Assembly (NCBI GenBank): GCA_036555325.1
Contig: DATBLQ010000027.1
Location: 1 to 60,280 of the forward strand
Direction of reading: 5' to 3'
Source of the DNA: DATBLQ01 sp036555325
GTDB lineage: Bacteria > Pseudomonadota > Alphaproteobacteria > Rhizobiales > Aestuariivirgaceae
DNA: 60,280 nt
Each line of letters opens with the position of its first letter. Within the stretch, counting starts at the first letter, position 1. The translations under genes were made by a program, and so were the position numbers. Below are positions 37,156 to 45,700 of this stretch, in pieces. Under the pieces are notes generated by a model. That model worked only from the letters and a program-made list of their open reading frames with translations. It was not told the DNA's origin and did not search any database.

Positions 37156-37317
37156 TCTGCAATAGCGCTGCAATTCCGCCATTTCTTCCGGTGATCCACT
37201 GGACAAATCACCAGGGTTTCGAATGAAATGGCTTCAAGCGTGATTCGTCGCAAGCGTTGGTGAGGAGATGAAGGGAGCGGAAAGATTCCTGACCCTTTTG
37301 CCGTCAAGGGGGCCCCA

Positions 37318-39633
37318 TTGGCAAAAACGCAAATCGGCGAACTCTTCTTCAAGGAACGCAGTTTGCGCCTGCCCATCGCCACGTCTCGATGGAGAGAGAT
37401 CTCCATTTCCGAGCGGGCGCTACGCAATATCATAACTATCCTCATCAGCCTGTTTTTGATCTCACTCGGCGCCGCATTGTCGTTGCAGCTGTCGGCAAGC
37501 CGCAACGCGCATATCAGCGAGCACAACAAGTTGTCCATGCTCAATGCGCAGCTCGCAGCAAACCACCTGCGAACCGTGCTCGGACGCAACATCGTCAACG
37601 GCGAAACGGCGCGAATACCGCTGCAGGAAGATATCGAGGCGGCCGTGCCGCTGCTCAGGCGGCCGCTGGGTCGTATCTTCGCCGTGACCGACCCTTCCGC
37701 CACCATCCGGGCAACCTTGCCGCAAGATGTCGGGCTCGTTGGCCAGCAACTCTTCGATATCCTGCCCGCCCCCCAGTTTCTTCTTGGAGTCTCGGAGGAG
37801 AGCGAAATGCAACCCGCAAAGCTCGCCGATGGGAGGGAGGCCTATGTAACAGTAAGGCCTCTCGATCCTTATCCGGGCCTGCTGGCGGTGATTGAGATTC
37901 GCTCCGACCTATTGAGCCGGTGGCGCACGGACGTGACGCAGATTTCGGCGCTGTTCACCGTGACGCTGGCGGTGCTCGTACTGTTGGGAGGGGCTTTTCA
38001 CTGGCAGGCGGCGCGTGCGGCGGAGGCGGATCGAACGCTGGCGGTGGCAACCGAGCGGCTCGACAAGGCGCTGGATCGGGGACGGTGCGGTTTGTGGGAT
38101 TGGGATATCGCGCGCGGACGGATTTTCTGGTCGCGGTCGATGTACGACATGCTGGGTCTGCAACCGAGCGGAGATTTTCTGTCCTACGGGGAAGTGGCCG
38201 AACGACTTCATCCCGACGATGAGCCGATCGATCGACATGCGGAAATGATGCTCAGGGGCGAGCGCAGCTCGTTCGATCAGGAATTCAGGATGCGGCATCG
38301 CGACGGTCACTGGGTGTGGCTGAGGGCGCGGGCCGAGCTTGCACCCGCGCCTTCAGAACAAGCGCCGCACCTCGTCGGCATCGTCATCGACACCTCCCAG
38401 CAGAAAGTTGCCGACCGCCTCAACCAGGAAGCCGAACTGCGCCTTAAGGATGCGATCGAGAACATTTCGGAAGCCTTCGTGTTGTGGAATTCCGACAACC
38501 AACTGGTGATGTGCAATTCAAAATATCAGCAGTTCCATAGCCTGCGTGCGAGCGCGTGCATACCGGGAACGCCTTATGAGGACGTCGCGCGGGCGGCGAA
38601 AGAGCCGGTCGTGCGGCAGCGCGTTCCGCTGGCGCATGGAGAGATTCCGGAAGGCAATACGTTCGAGGTGCAGCTCGGCGACGGACGGTGGCTGCAGATC
38701 AACGAACGACGCACCAAGGATGGCGGGTTCGTATCGGTGGGCACCGACATCACGGCGCTAAAGCTGCATGAAGAGCGATTGCTTGAATCGGAGCGGGAGT
38801 TGATGAACACGGTACGGGATTTGCAGAAATCGCGCCTGGCGCTCGAGCAGCAATCCCAGAGGCTGGCCGATCTTGCAGAAAAATACTCCCGCGAGAAAAC
38901 CAGGGCGGAGGAAGCCAACCGGTCAAAATCAGAATTTCTGGCCAACATGAGCCACGAGCTCAGAACGCCGCTCAACGCCATCATCGGTTTCAGCGAGGTG
39001 ATGGTGCAGCAATTCTTCGGGACGCTCGGATCGGACAAATATCTCGACTATGCCCGCGACATTCACAGAAGCGGTCAATACCTCCTCGATGTGATCAGCG
39101 ACATTCTCGACATGTCGAAGATCGAAGCGGGGCGGCTGCAGCTCGAGATCAAGCCGAACAGCATACCGGCGATTATCGAGGAGTCGTGGCGCATCGTCGC
39201 TCCGCGGGCGCAGGAAGGGAAGGTCGAGATCTCGATCAAGGTGCCAAAGACGCTCGATGTGGATGCCGACAAGCGGGCCTTGAAACAGGTGTTCATCAAC
39301 ATTCTCGCCAATGCAGTGAAGTTCACGCCGGAAGGCGGACGGGTGAGCGTGACCGCCAAGCGGCAGGACAAGACGATCATCATCATCGTCGCCGATTCCG
39401 GCATCGGCATCCCGGCCCGCGACCTGGAGAAGCTGGGGCGCCCGTTCGAGCAGGTGGAAAATCAGTTTACCAAGACCAAGAGCGGGTCGGGCCTCGGGCT
39501 TGCCATTTCAAAATCGCTCGTCGAGCTGCACGGCGGCTCGCTGATCATCGAAAGCGAGGAACGCAAGGGCACCACGGTCACCGTATTGCTGCCCCGAGTT
39601 GCCGCCCATACAGAGGCGTTGCCGGCGGCGTGA
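37318..39633 (+). CDS. Sensor histidine kinase, PleC/PdhS-like, with PAS domains
   Basis: A 771-residue kinase. One hydrophobic helix near residues 37-57 and another near 215-235 bracket a periplasmic sensing region. Then come a PAS/PAC module (WDWDIARGRIFWSRSMYDML), a PAS-7-like domain (AFVLWNSDNQLVMCNSKYQQ) and a coiled coil. HisKA follows with His546 in MSHELRTPLNAIIGFSEVM and the PdhS-type helix YLDYARDIHRSGQYLLDVIS. The ATPase domain reads NILANAVKFTP, DSGIGIP and SGLGLAIS. PdhS kinases set the phosphorylation of DivK/PleD in Alphaproteobacteria. The start is TTG 37318 after AAGGGGG, since a stop at 37261 closes the frame with no ATG. Confidence 0.9.
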   Translation: MAKTQIGELFFKERSLRLPIATSRWREISISERALRNIITILISLFLISLGAALSLQLSASRNAHISEHNKLSMLNAQLAANHLRTVLGRNIVNGETARIPLQEDIEAAVPLLRRPLGRIFAVTDPSATIRATLPQDVGLVGQQLFDILPAPQFLLGVSEESEMQPAKLADGREAYVTVRPLDPYPGLLAVIEIRSDLLSRWRTDVTQISALFTVTLAVLVLLGGAFHWQAARAAEADRTLAVATERLDKALDRGRCGLWDWDIARGRIFWSRSMYDMLGLQPSGDFLSYGEVAERLHPDDEPIDRHAEMMLRGERSSFDQEFRMRHRDGHWVWLRARAELAPAPSEQAPHLVGIVIDTSQQKVADRLNQEAELRLKDAIENISEAFVLWNSDNQLVMCNSKYQQFHSLRASACIPGTPYEDVARAAKEPVVRQRVPLAHGEIPEGNTFEVQLGDGRWLQINERRTKDGGFVSVGTDITALKLHEERLLESERELMNTVRDLQKSRLALEQQSQRLADLAEKYSREKTRAEEANRSKSEFLANMSHELRTPLNAIIGFSEVMVQQFFGTLGSDKYLDYARDIHRSGQYLLDVISDILDMSKIEAGRLQLEIKPNSIPAIIEESWRIVAPRAQEGKVEISIKVPKTLDVDADKRALKQVFINILANAVKFTPEGGRVSVTAKRQDKTIIIIVADSGIGIPARDLEKLGRPFEQVENQFTKTKSGSGLGLAISKSLVELHGGSLIIESEERKGTTVTVLLPRVAAHTEALPAA

Positions 39634-39640
39634 GGACTGC

Positions 39641-39671
39641 GGTTTCGTCACCCTCGCCGGATGACGAAACC
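39641..39671. terminator. Bidirectional hairpin between convergent genes
   Basis: A perfect 10-base inverted repeat, GGTTTCGTCA / TGACGAAACC, with an 11-base loop sits between the convergent kinase and EF-hand genes. No run of T follows on either side, so it may be a factor-assisted or weak terminator. Confidence 0.5.
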
Positions 39672-39692
39672 CATAGTCGCGTGGCTGAAGCG

Positions 39693-40151
39693 CTATTCGT
39701 CTTCTTCTTCGGCCTGCTTTTCCGACTCCTCGGCTCTGACAAAACGGTAGGCGCGCGATTCCTCCAGGGAGACGGCGCCGTCTTGATCCTTGTCGGCCTT
39801 GCCAAATTCGGCCGCGACGAAACCCTCCAACTCTTGATGGGTGATTTTTCCGTCACGGTCGGCGTCATAGTCGGTGAGCATCAGGTCACGCCGGCGTTCG
39901 AGGCCTTTCTTCATCCACTGTTCGATTTCCTCTTTGCTCACGTTGCCGTCGGAATCCTGGTCGAGGCGAAAGATCCGCTTCTCGGCACGGGAGTTAATTT
40001 CAACGAGCGACAGTTTCCCGTCCTTGTCGCCATCGAGCTGGCTGAACCCTTTTTCGCTGCGCGGAAAACCTGGGCCAGCGGCCTCGGCGAAGGTCGTTGC
40101 GCAGGCGATGACAGTGACACACGTGAAGAACCTTAACGATAGCCTAGACAT
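39693..40151 (-). CDS. Secreted EF-hand protein
   Basis: A 152-residue protein with a signal peptide (about 1-24, FFTCVTVIACATTFAEA) and four EF-hand-like calcium loops: LDGDKDGKLSLVEI, LDQDSDGNVSKEEI, YDADRDGKITHQEL and DKDQDGAVSLEESR. The tail is acidic (EESEKQAEEEDE). Probably a periplasmic calcium binder. It lies between a PleC-like kinase and glnE; no direct functional link is visible. Confidence 0.88.
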   Translation of the reverse strand: MSRLSLRFFTCVTVIACATTFAEAAGPGFPRSEKGFSQLDGDKDGKLSLVEINSRAEKRIFRLDQDSDGNVSKEEIEQWMKKGLERRRDLMLTDYDADRDGKITHQELEGFVAAEFGKADKDQDGAVSLEESRAYRFVRAEESEKQAEEEDE

Positions 40152-40238
40152 TAAATACCCCCTTAGGTTGAAAAGGCGTGCAACGTATCGCCGGTCAAGG
40201 CAATTGGCAACGGGTTGCGTGCGGTATTCACAACCGCG

Positions 40239-43200
40239 TCAGAGAGCTGCCACCAGGCGGTCGAAGATGCGCGCGACCTCGGCCTGGGTGTCGGCAAGGA
40301 GCGCTTCCGCATGGTCGATGTCGGGTGTGCCGGCAGCAGACGACAGCAGCTTCCGGAGGCCCGGCACGGACTGCTGCGGGTTAAAGCTTCCGGTCACGCA
40401 CAGGCGGAGCAACTGGGTCAAACGGTGGTAGAGGCGACACGCATTCAGCAGGGTATGCGCATCCTCATGCGCCAGCAAACGATGCCGCGAGGCGGCGGTT
40501 AGAGCAGCAAGGGTATTCTGTTCAAGAAGATCGGGGTTTTCTGCAGCGTGCAAGAGCTGCAAGAACTGGGCAATGAATTCAATTTCGACCAGCCCGCCGC
40601 GGGCATGCTTCAAATCCCAAACGCCGGTCGAGCCCAATTCCCGCAACATGCGGCGGCGCATGTCCACGACATCGGCCCGAAGGATTTGGTCGTGCGATTT
40701 TCGTAACAACGCTTCCCTGATCGACCGCTCGACCGTCTTGCGAAAATCCAAGTTGCCAGCAACGACACGGGCTCTCGTCAGGGCCAGTCTTTCCCAGGTC
40801 CAGGCCGACTCACGATGATAGGCGATGAAACTGTCGAGCGAGGATGCGACAGGTCCCTTGTTGCCGGACGGGCGCAGACGCAGATCGACTTCATAGAGGA
40901 TTCCTTCCGGGGTGGGCGAAGACAGCGCAGAGATGAGTCTCTGCGCCATGCGCCCGAAATATTGCATGACGCTGATCGGCCGGCTGCCGTTGGAGACCTC
41001 CGCGCCAGCGGCGGTATCGTAGATCAGAATCAGATCGAGATCGGAACCGGCGGTCATTTCCCGGCCGCCAAGTTTTCCCATGGCGATCACGGCAATCTTT
41101 TCGCCGCGGATTCGCCCATGGCGACGGCTCAGATCGTGGCGGGTGGCTATGAGCAGCCGTTCGATCATGACATCGGCGAGGTTGGAAAAAGCAAAACCGG
41201 CCTCTTCGGCGCTCACTGTTTCCGACAGAATGCGCACACCGATGCGGAACATCTGCTCCTTGCCGATGATGCGCGCCTGGTCCAGCGCGTCTTCGTGGGT
41301 GTGAACAGGTGAAATCAACTCGGCCGTCAACTCTTCAAGCTCGGCCCGCTCGGGCAGGCGATCGAAAAAGCGATGGTCGAGCACCGCGTCGAGAACCTTG
41401 GGGCGCCGGGAAAGCTCCTCGGCCAAGCGCGGCGCTATGCCCAACACGCGAGTGAGAAGTTCGAGCAATTGGGGATTTGCCTTGAGCATGGAGAAAATCT
41501 GAACACCGGCCGAGAGACCGGAAAGAAAGCGATCGAATGCCATGAAGGCGCGATCGGCATCGCCTGTGTCCGAGAGAGCCTGCAAGAGGGCGGGCATGAT
41601 CTCGGTCAAAATCTCCTTGGCGCGGGCGCTGCGGGTTGCAGCATAGCGACCGAAATGCCAACTGCGGATGGTCGCCGCGATTTCGCTCGGTTGCGCAAAG
41701 CCCATCTTCGTCAAAGTGGCAATGGTCTCAGGATCATCCTCTCCCCCGGTGAACACCAGGCTACCGGTGTCGCTGCCCAGGGCAGGAGCTCCTTCAAACA
41801 ATGCCGAATAGTGGGACTGGACGCGGGAGAAAGATTTGAGCAGGGCCGCATTGAAATCGGCGGGGTCTGCGAAGCCAGAAAAGGCGGAAAGGGCGGCAAA
41901 GCCCGCGTCATCGTCGGGCAGCTCGTGAGCTTGCGCATCGGCCACCATTTGAACACGGTGTTCGACGAGGCGCAGGAAACGATAGTCCTCCTGCATCTCG
42001 GCGGCGGTCTTGGCGCTGATCCAGCGGTGCGCGGCAAGGGCGTCCAGCATTTCAAGCGTGCGGCGTCCGCGCAAGGCCGGGTTGCGGCCCCCGGCGATCA
42101 GCTGCTGGGTCTGCACAAAGAACTCGATCTCGCGGATGCCGCCCCGGCCAAGTTTGAGGTTGTGACCCCTGACGGAAATCTTGCCGTGACCCTTCACCGC
42201 GTGGATCTGCCGCTTCAGCGACTGAACATCTGCAATAGCGGCAAAGTCGAGATACTTGCGCCAGATGTAAGGTTTGAGACGGTTCAGGAACTCCTCGCCG
42301 AGGGCCAAATCGCCGGCGATGGGCCGCGCCTTGATCATGGCGGCGCGCTCCCAGTTCTGCCCCATGTTTTCGTAGTAGATCGCGGCAGCTTCGATGGCGA
42401 TCGCAATCTGCGTGGCGCGCGGGTCGGGGCGCAGACGAAGATCGACGCGGTAGACGTAGCCGTCTTCAGTCACGTCTTGCAGCAGGCGCACGAGCCGCTT
42501 GGTAAGGCGCACGAAAAATGTGGCCGGCTCGACGCTTTGGGAAATGGCGGCGGAACGCGGATCGTAGAACACGATCAGGTCGATATCGCTGGAAAAGTTC
42601 AGCTCATCGGCGCCGTGCTTGCCCATGGCAAGAACAACGTAACGTGAGTTTTTCCCCGGGTTGGCGGGATCGATGCCTGGCAACTGTCCGCTTGCCCTGG
42701 CGAGGGTGAGAAGATGATCAACGGCTCTCTTCACCATCGCGTCGGCAAGTTCGGTCAAGGCGCGAGCGGCTCGCATGATCGGCCATGCGCCGGACACATC
42801 AGCCAAGGCTATCAAGAGAGCGCCCCTGACCTTGAGCTGGCGCAGCTTGCGCATCAGATGTTCATCGGTCGGGATCGATGGACGTTGTGTCGTGAGTTCG
42901 CCCAACAGGGAGTGAAAAAGTGCTTCGGGATCGGAGGACAGGCATTCGAGCGTCCAGCGGGGATCCTTCAGGATGAGATCGCGCAGATAGAGCGAGCCGC
43001 CGATGGCAGCGGAGAGCAGGTTTGCCGCCCGGGGGTCGGCGCGCAGCACCGCGACAAGAGCAGGCGCCTGACTCTCCAGCTCCAAAAAGGTGCTCCGCAC
43101 CGCCGCGATGTCGACCGGCGGCGGCAAAAGCTTGCCCTGCTCCAACAACAAGAGCGATGGCGAGCCTCCGCAAGAGGGCGAGCGTTGCGATGAGGCTGCG

Positions 43201-43259
43201 GCAAGGCTGCTCCCCTCCCCCTTGGGGGGAGGGGTCGGGGGCGGGGTTTTAGTGAACAT
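40239..43259 (-). CDS. glnE: Bifunctional glutamine synthetase adenylyltransferase/deadenylase
   Basis: Adds and removes AMP on glutamine synthetase according to PII and glutamine. The product is up to 1006 residues. Two nucleotidyltransferase halves are seen: NFSSDIDLIVFYDP near residue 225 (de-adenylylating half) and AGSDLDLILIYDT near 740 (adenylylating half), with the flanking RLRPDPRATQIAI and RLRPSGNKGPVASS segments. The first 40 or so residues (MFTKTPPPTPPPKGEGSSLA...) are encoded by a GC-rich palindromic repeat and are not family sequence. TTG codons near 43150 could be the ancestral start. Confidence 0.95.
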   Translation of the reverse strand: MFTKTPPPTPPPKGEGSSLAAASSQRSPSCGGSPSLLLLEQGKLLPPPVDIAAVRSTFLELESQAPALVAVLRADPRAANLLSAAIGGSLYLRDLILKDPRWTLECLSSDPEALFHSLLGELTTQRPSIPTDEHLMRKLRQLKVRGALLIALADVSGAWPIMRAARALTELADAMVKRAVDHLLTLARASGQLPGIDPANPGKNSRYVVLAMGKHGADELNFSSDIDLIVFYDPRSAAISQSVEPATFFVRLTKRLVRLLQDVTEDGYVYRVDLRLRPDPRATQIAIAIEAAAIYYENMGQNWERAAMIKARPIAGDLALGEEFLNRLKPYIWRKYLDFAAIADVQSLKRQIHAVKGHGKISVRGHNLKLGRGGIREIEFFVQTQQLIAGGRNPALRGRRTLEMLDALAAHRWISAKTAAEMQEDYRFLRLVEHRVQMVADAQAHELPDDDAGFAALSAFSGFADPADFNAALLKSFSRVQSHYSALFEGAPALGSDTGSLVFTGGEDDPETIATLTKMGFAQPSEIAATIRSWHFGRYAATRSARAKEILTEIMPALLQALSDTGDADRAFMAFDRFLSGLSAGVQIFSMLKANPQLLELLTRVLGIAPRLAEELSRRPKVLDAVLDHRFFDRLPERAELEELTAELISPVHTHEDALDQARIIGKEQMFRIGVRILSETVSAEEAGFAFSNLADVMIERLLIATRHDLSRRHGRIRGEKIAVIAMGKLGGREMTAGSDLDLILIYDTAAGAEVSNGSRPISVMQYFGRMAQRLISALSSPTPEGILYEVDLRLRPSGNKGPVASSLDSFIAYHRESAWTWERLALTRARVVAGNLDFRKTVERSIREALLRKSHDQILRADVVDMRRRMLRELGSTGVWDLKHARGGLVEIEFIAQFLQLLHAAENPDLLEQNTLAALTAASRHRLLAHEDAHTLLNACRLYHRLTQLLRLCVTGSFNPQQSVPGLRKLLSSAAGTPDIDHAEALLADTQAEVARIFDRLVAAL
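43203..43252. repeat. GC-rich palindromic repeat in the glnE 5' end
   Basis: CTCCCCTCCCCCTTGGGGGG followed by AGGGGTCGGGGGCGGGG forms a strong dyad (CCCTCCCCC/GGGGGAGGG-type). It is read in frame as PPPTPPPKGEGS. Related units occur at 43362 and 57181. Confidence 0.7.
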
Positions 43260-43361
43260 GCTTCACGTGATCGAGCATGAATTCGACAATGCCAAATGAG
43301 TTCGTGACAAATTCGCCGTTCGGAAAACCTCTTCCACGAGGAAATTTGCGTTTCGGACCGG

Positions 43362-43430
43362 CGGCCGCACCCCACCCGGCCATCGCCGAAGCGATGGCCA
43401 CCCTCCCCACAAGGGGGAGGGATGCAGAAG
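43362..43430. repeat. GC-rich palindromic repeat upstream of glnE
   Basis: GGCCATCGC cgaa GCGATGGCC is a perfect 9-base stem, followed by CCCTCCCC acaa GGGGGAGGG. This fills most of the 196-base gap between glnE and the histidine kinase gene; no other gene was seen there. Both genes are on the minus strand, so it lies on a possible read-through transcript. Confidence 0.7.
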
Positions 43431-43455
43431 CACTGCTCGTCCGCATCGGCGCAGC

Positions 43456-44847
43456 TTAGCGGGAGGCATCAGAGCGGGGAAGCACCAGCTCGACGAGCAG
43501 GCCGGGCGCGTTGTCTTTCAGCAGGAGCTTGCCGTTGTGGAGTCGGGCTATGCCTTGGGCGAGGCTAAGGCCCAATCCGCTGCCCGGCTGAGACCTGGCG
43601 CGGTCAAGGCGAACGAAGCGTTCGGTCACCCGTGCGCGATCCTTCTCGTCGACTCCCGGCCCTCGGTCTGCCACGGAGATGATCGCTACAGATGGCATGG
43701 TTGTGAGCGACAAGGTGATCTCGGGACCCTTGGCCCCCGGCGCAATGCCGTATTTCAGCGCATTGTCGATGAGGTTCGATACCGCCTGGGCAAGAAGCTG
43801 ACGATCGGCCCTCACAATTACACTGTGCGGAGCGGAAACGTTCAACACTCCACCCGATTCTTCGGCAAGCGGGGCAAAGAGTTCGGCGATTTCGTTCAAG
43901 AAGTCCTTCAAGTCGACATCGGCAAGTCCATCGAGGCCTTGACCGGCCTCAGTGCGGGCGATCGATAAAAGGGCATTGAACGTGGCGAGCAGCTCATCGG
44001 CTTCCTCGATCGTCTGTTCGAGGGCGGCTTTCTGCAGCTGCGGTTCGTCGGCGCGCAAGGCCGCCTCGACGCGGGAACGCAGCCTGGTCAGCGGGGTGCG
44101 CAGATCGTGGGCGACATTGCTCGAGATTTCCTTCATTCCCGCCATCAGCCTTTCGATCTGATCGAGCATCTGATTAAGGCTTACGGAAAGCTGATCGAGC
44201 TCGTCGGCCGAATCAGAAACCGGCACGCGGCGAGATAGGTCGCCGGCCATGATCGAGCGGATGGAGGCGGTGATCTGCTCGATACGGTGCAAAAAGTTGC
44301 GGCTCATCAGCAGCCCGCCGATCAGCCCCAGAACAAGAGTAATCCCGAGGGCGAAGAACAGAGTCCGGCGTATGAGGAGAGCGAATTGGCGACGTTCCTC
44401 GATGTCGCGCCCGACGATCAGGACCGAACCGTTCGGGAGCTGCAGGTGGTAGGCCCGGGCGCGATGGTGCTCAAGCCCCTGGAAAGTTTCCACCGCATAG
44501 GCGAATTCGATCCACCCCTGCCCCTTTACCGCGGCCTCCGGGAGACCATCGAGATTGCCGGCAAGGCGGCGGCCGAGAAAATTGGTCAGCAGATAGACGG
44601 AGCCTGGATTTTGGCCGCTGCGCCGGCGAACCGCATCGATGAGGCCCTCCATGCCGTTCTGCACGAGCTGCTCGCCGAGCACACCGATTTCAGACCTTAC
44701 CGCCGCCTCGATCTGACGCTCGATGAGCAGCGCCGTATTCCAATAGACATAAGCGAGGATTGCGCCGGCCGAGAGTGCGAAAACAGCGAGGTATAGAGCG
44801 GCGAGCCGAAATGTAGAGGTCTTAAGAAGCTTCAGACTAATGGGCAC
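43456..44847 (-). CDS. Two-component sensor histidine kinase (HAMP-HisKA)
   Basis: A 463-residue OmpR-partner kinase. Membrane helices at about 12-32 and 165-187 enclose a periplasmic sensor. HAMP domain (RRVPVSDSADELDQLSVSLN), then His247 in VAHDLRTPLTRLRSRVEAAL. The ATPase domain has NLIDNALKYG, DRGPGVDEKD and GSGLGLSLAQ. It overlaps the regulator gene by 11 bases, so the pair is co-translated. The neighbour degP hints at envelope stress as the signal, but this is inference. Confidence 0.93.
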   Translation of the reverse strand: MPISLKLLKTSTFRLAALYLAVFALSAGAILAYVYWNTALLIERQIEAAVRSEIGVLGEQLVQNGMEGLIDAVRRRSGQNPGSVYLLTNFLGRRLAGNLDGLPEAAVKGQGWIEFAYAVETFQGLEHHRARAYHLQLPNGSVLIVGRDIEERRQFALLIRRTLFFALGITLVLGLIGGLLMSRNFLHRIEQITASIRSIMAGDLSRRVPVSDSADELDQLSVSLNQMLDQIERLMAGMKEISSNVAHDLRTPLTRLRSRVEAALRADEPQLQKAALEQTIEEADELLATFNALLSIARTEAGQGLDGLADVDLKDFLNEIAELFAPLAEESGGVLNVSAPHSVIVRADRQLLAQAVSNLIDNALKYGIAPGAKGPEITLSLTTMPSVAIISVADRGPGVDEKDRARVTERFVRLDRARSQPGSGLGLSLAQGIARLHNGKLLLKDNAPGLLVELVLPRSDASR

Positions 44848-45511
44848 GAATCATATAACCAGCGCCGCGAACCGTCTGCAACATCGCTTCGGGAAAGCCT
44901 TTGTCGATCTTGGTGCGCAGCCTGGAAATGTGCACATCAATCACGTTGGTCTGGGGATCGAAGTGATAATCCCAAACGTTCTCAAGCAGCATCGTGCGGG
45001 TTACGACGTGCCCGGCGTTGCGCATGAGATATTCCAGAAGCTTGAACTCGCGCGGCTGCAGCGAAATGGGCCTGCCGGCCCGCGTGACAGTGCGGGTGAG
45101 CAAATTCATTTCAAGGTCAAGAACGTTGAGTCGGGTCTGCTGCGGCTCGGCCACATTGCGACGGGCGAGACCTTCGACGCGCGCCAAAAGTTCGGCGAAG
45201 GAATAGGGCTTGCCGAGATAGTCATCGCCGCCGGCGCGCAGGCCCTTCACTTTTTCATCGACATCTCCGAGCGCGCTCAAGATCAAAACAGGTGCCTGAA
45301 TGCCCTCCTCACGCAGCTTGCGGATCAAGGTGAGCCCATCGAACTTGGGCAGCATTCGATCGACGATCAGGACGTCGTGAATCTTTTCGCGCGCGATGTT
45401 CAAAGCATCCTCGCCGTCAAGGGTGTGGTCGGCAACGTGCCCGGCTTCCTTCAGGCCCTTGATGAGCCAGGAAGCAGCATCACGGTCGTCCTCAACTATC
45501 AGTATTCGCAT
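44837..45511 (-). CDS. OmpR-family response regulator
   Basis: A 224-residue regulator. Receiver domain: MRILIVEDDRDAASWLIKGL with acidic pocket, phospho-acceptor Asp51 in VLIVDRMLPKFDG, and Lys in YLGKPYSFAELLAR. C-terminal winged helix: LQPREFKLLEYLMRNAGHVV, LLENVWDYHFDPQTNVIDVH, VRGAGYMIRAH. Partner of the overlapping kinase gene downstream. Confidence 0.95.
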   Translation of the reverse strand: MRILIVEDDRDAASWLIKGLKEAGHVADHTLDGEDALNIAREKIHDVLIVDRMLPKFDGLTLIRKLREEGIQAPVLILSALGDVDEKVKGLRAGGDDYLGKPYSFAELLARVEGLARRNVAEPQQTRLNVLDLEMNLLTRTVTRAGRPISLQPREFKLLEYLMRNAGHVVTRTMLLENVWDYHFDPQTNVIDVHISRLRTKIDKGFPEAMLQTVRGAGYMIRAH

Positions 45512-45603
45512 GGCAAGCGATCGACCCCTGTTGAGTCCATATCACACATTATAGGTGATGCATTGATTGCCACATATGGTGATCACGAGCCCAAAACAGA
45601 AGT

Positions 45604-45668
45604 CAAAAATGAGCCGCGCGGGGAATTCGCCCTGGGGAACGGTGGGGCAAATCTCTACCCGCGCGGCT
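45604..45668 (-). terminator. Terminator downstream of degP
   Basis: A perfect 11-base stem AGCCGCGCGGG (45612-45622) / CCCGCGCGGCT (45658-45668) encloses 35 bases that themselves contain GCCC/GGGC. Read leftward, as degP is, the stem is followed by CATTTTTG. This fits an intrinsic terminator between degP and the response regulator gene, though the loop is long. Confidence 0.6.
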
Positions 45669-45700
45669 GGCAGCAGCAAGGCTGGCCTACGCTGCCGTCG

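Noticed and set aside
43203..43430. CRISPR array
   Set aside because: Repeats are few, unequal in spacing and palindromic with variable cores; there is no regular spacer pattern and no cas gene.
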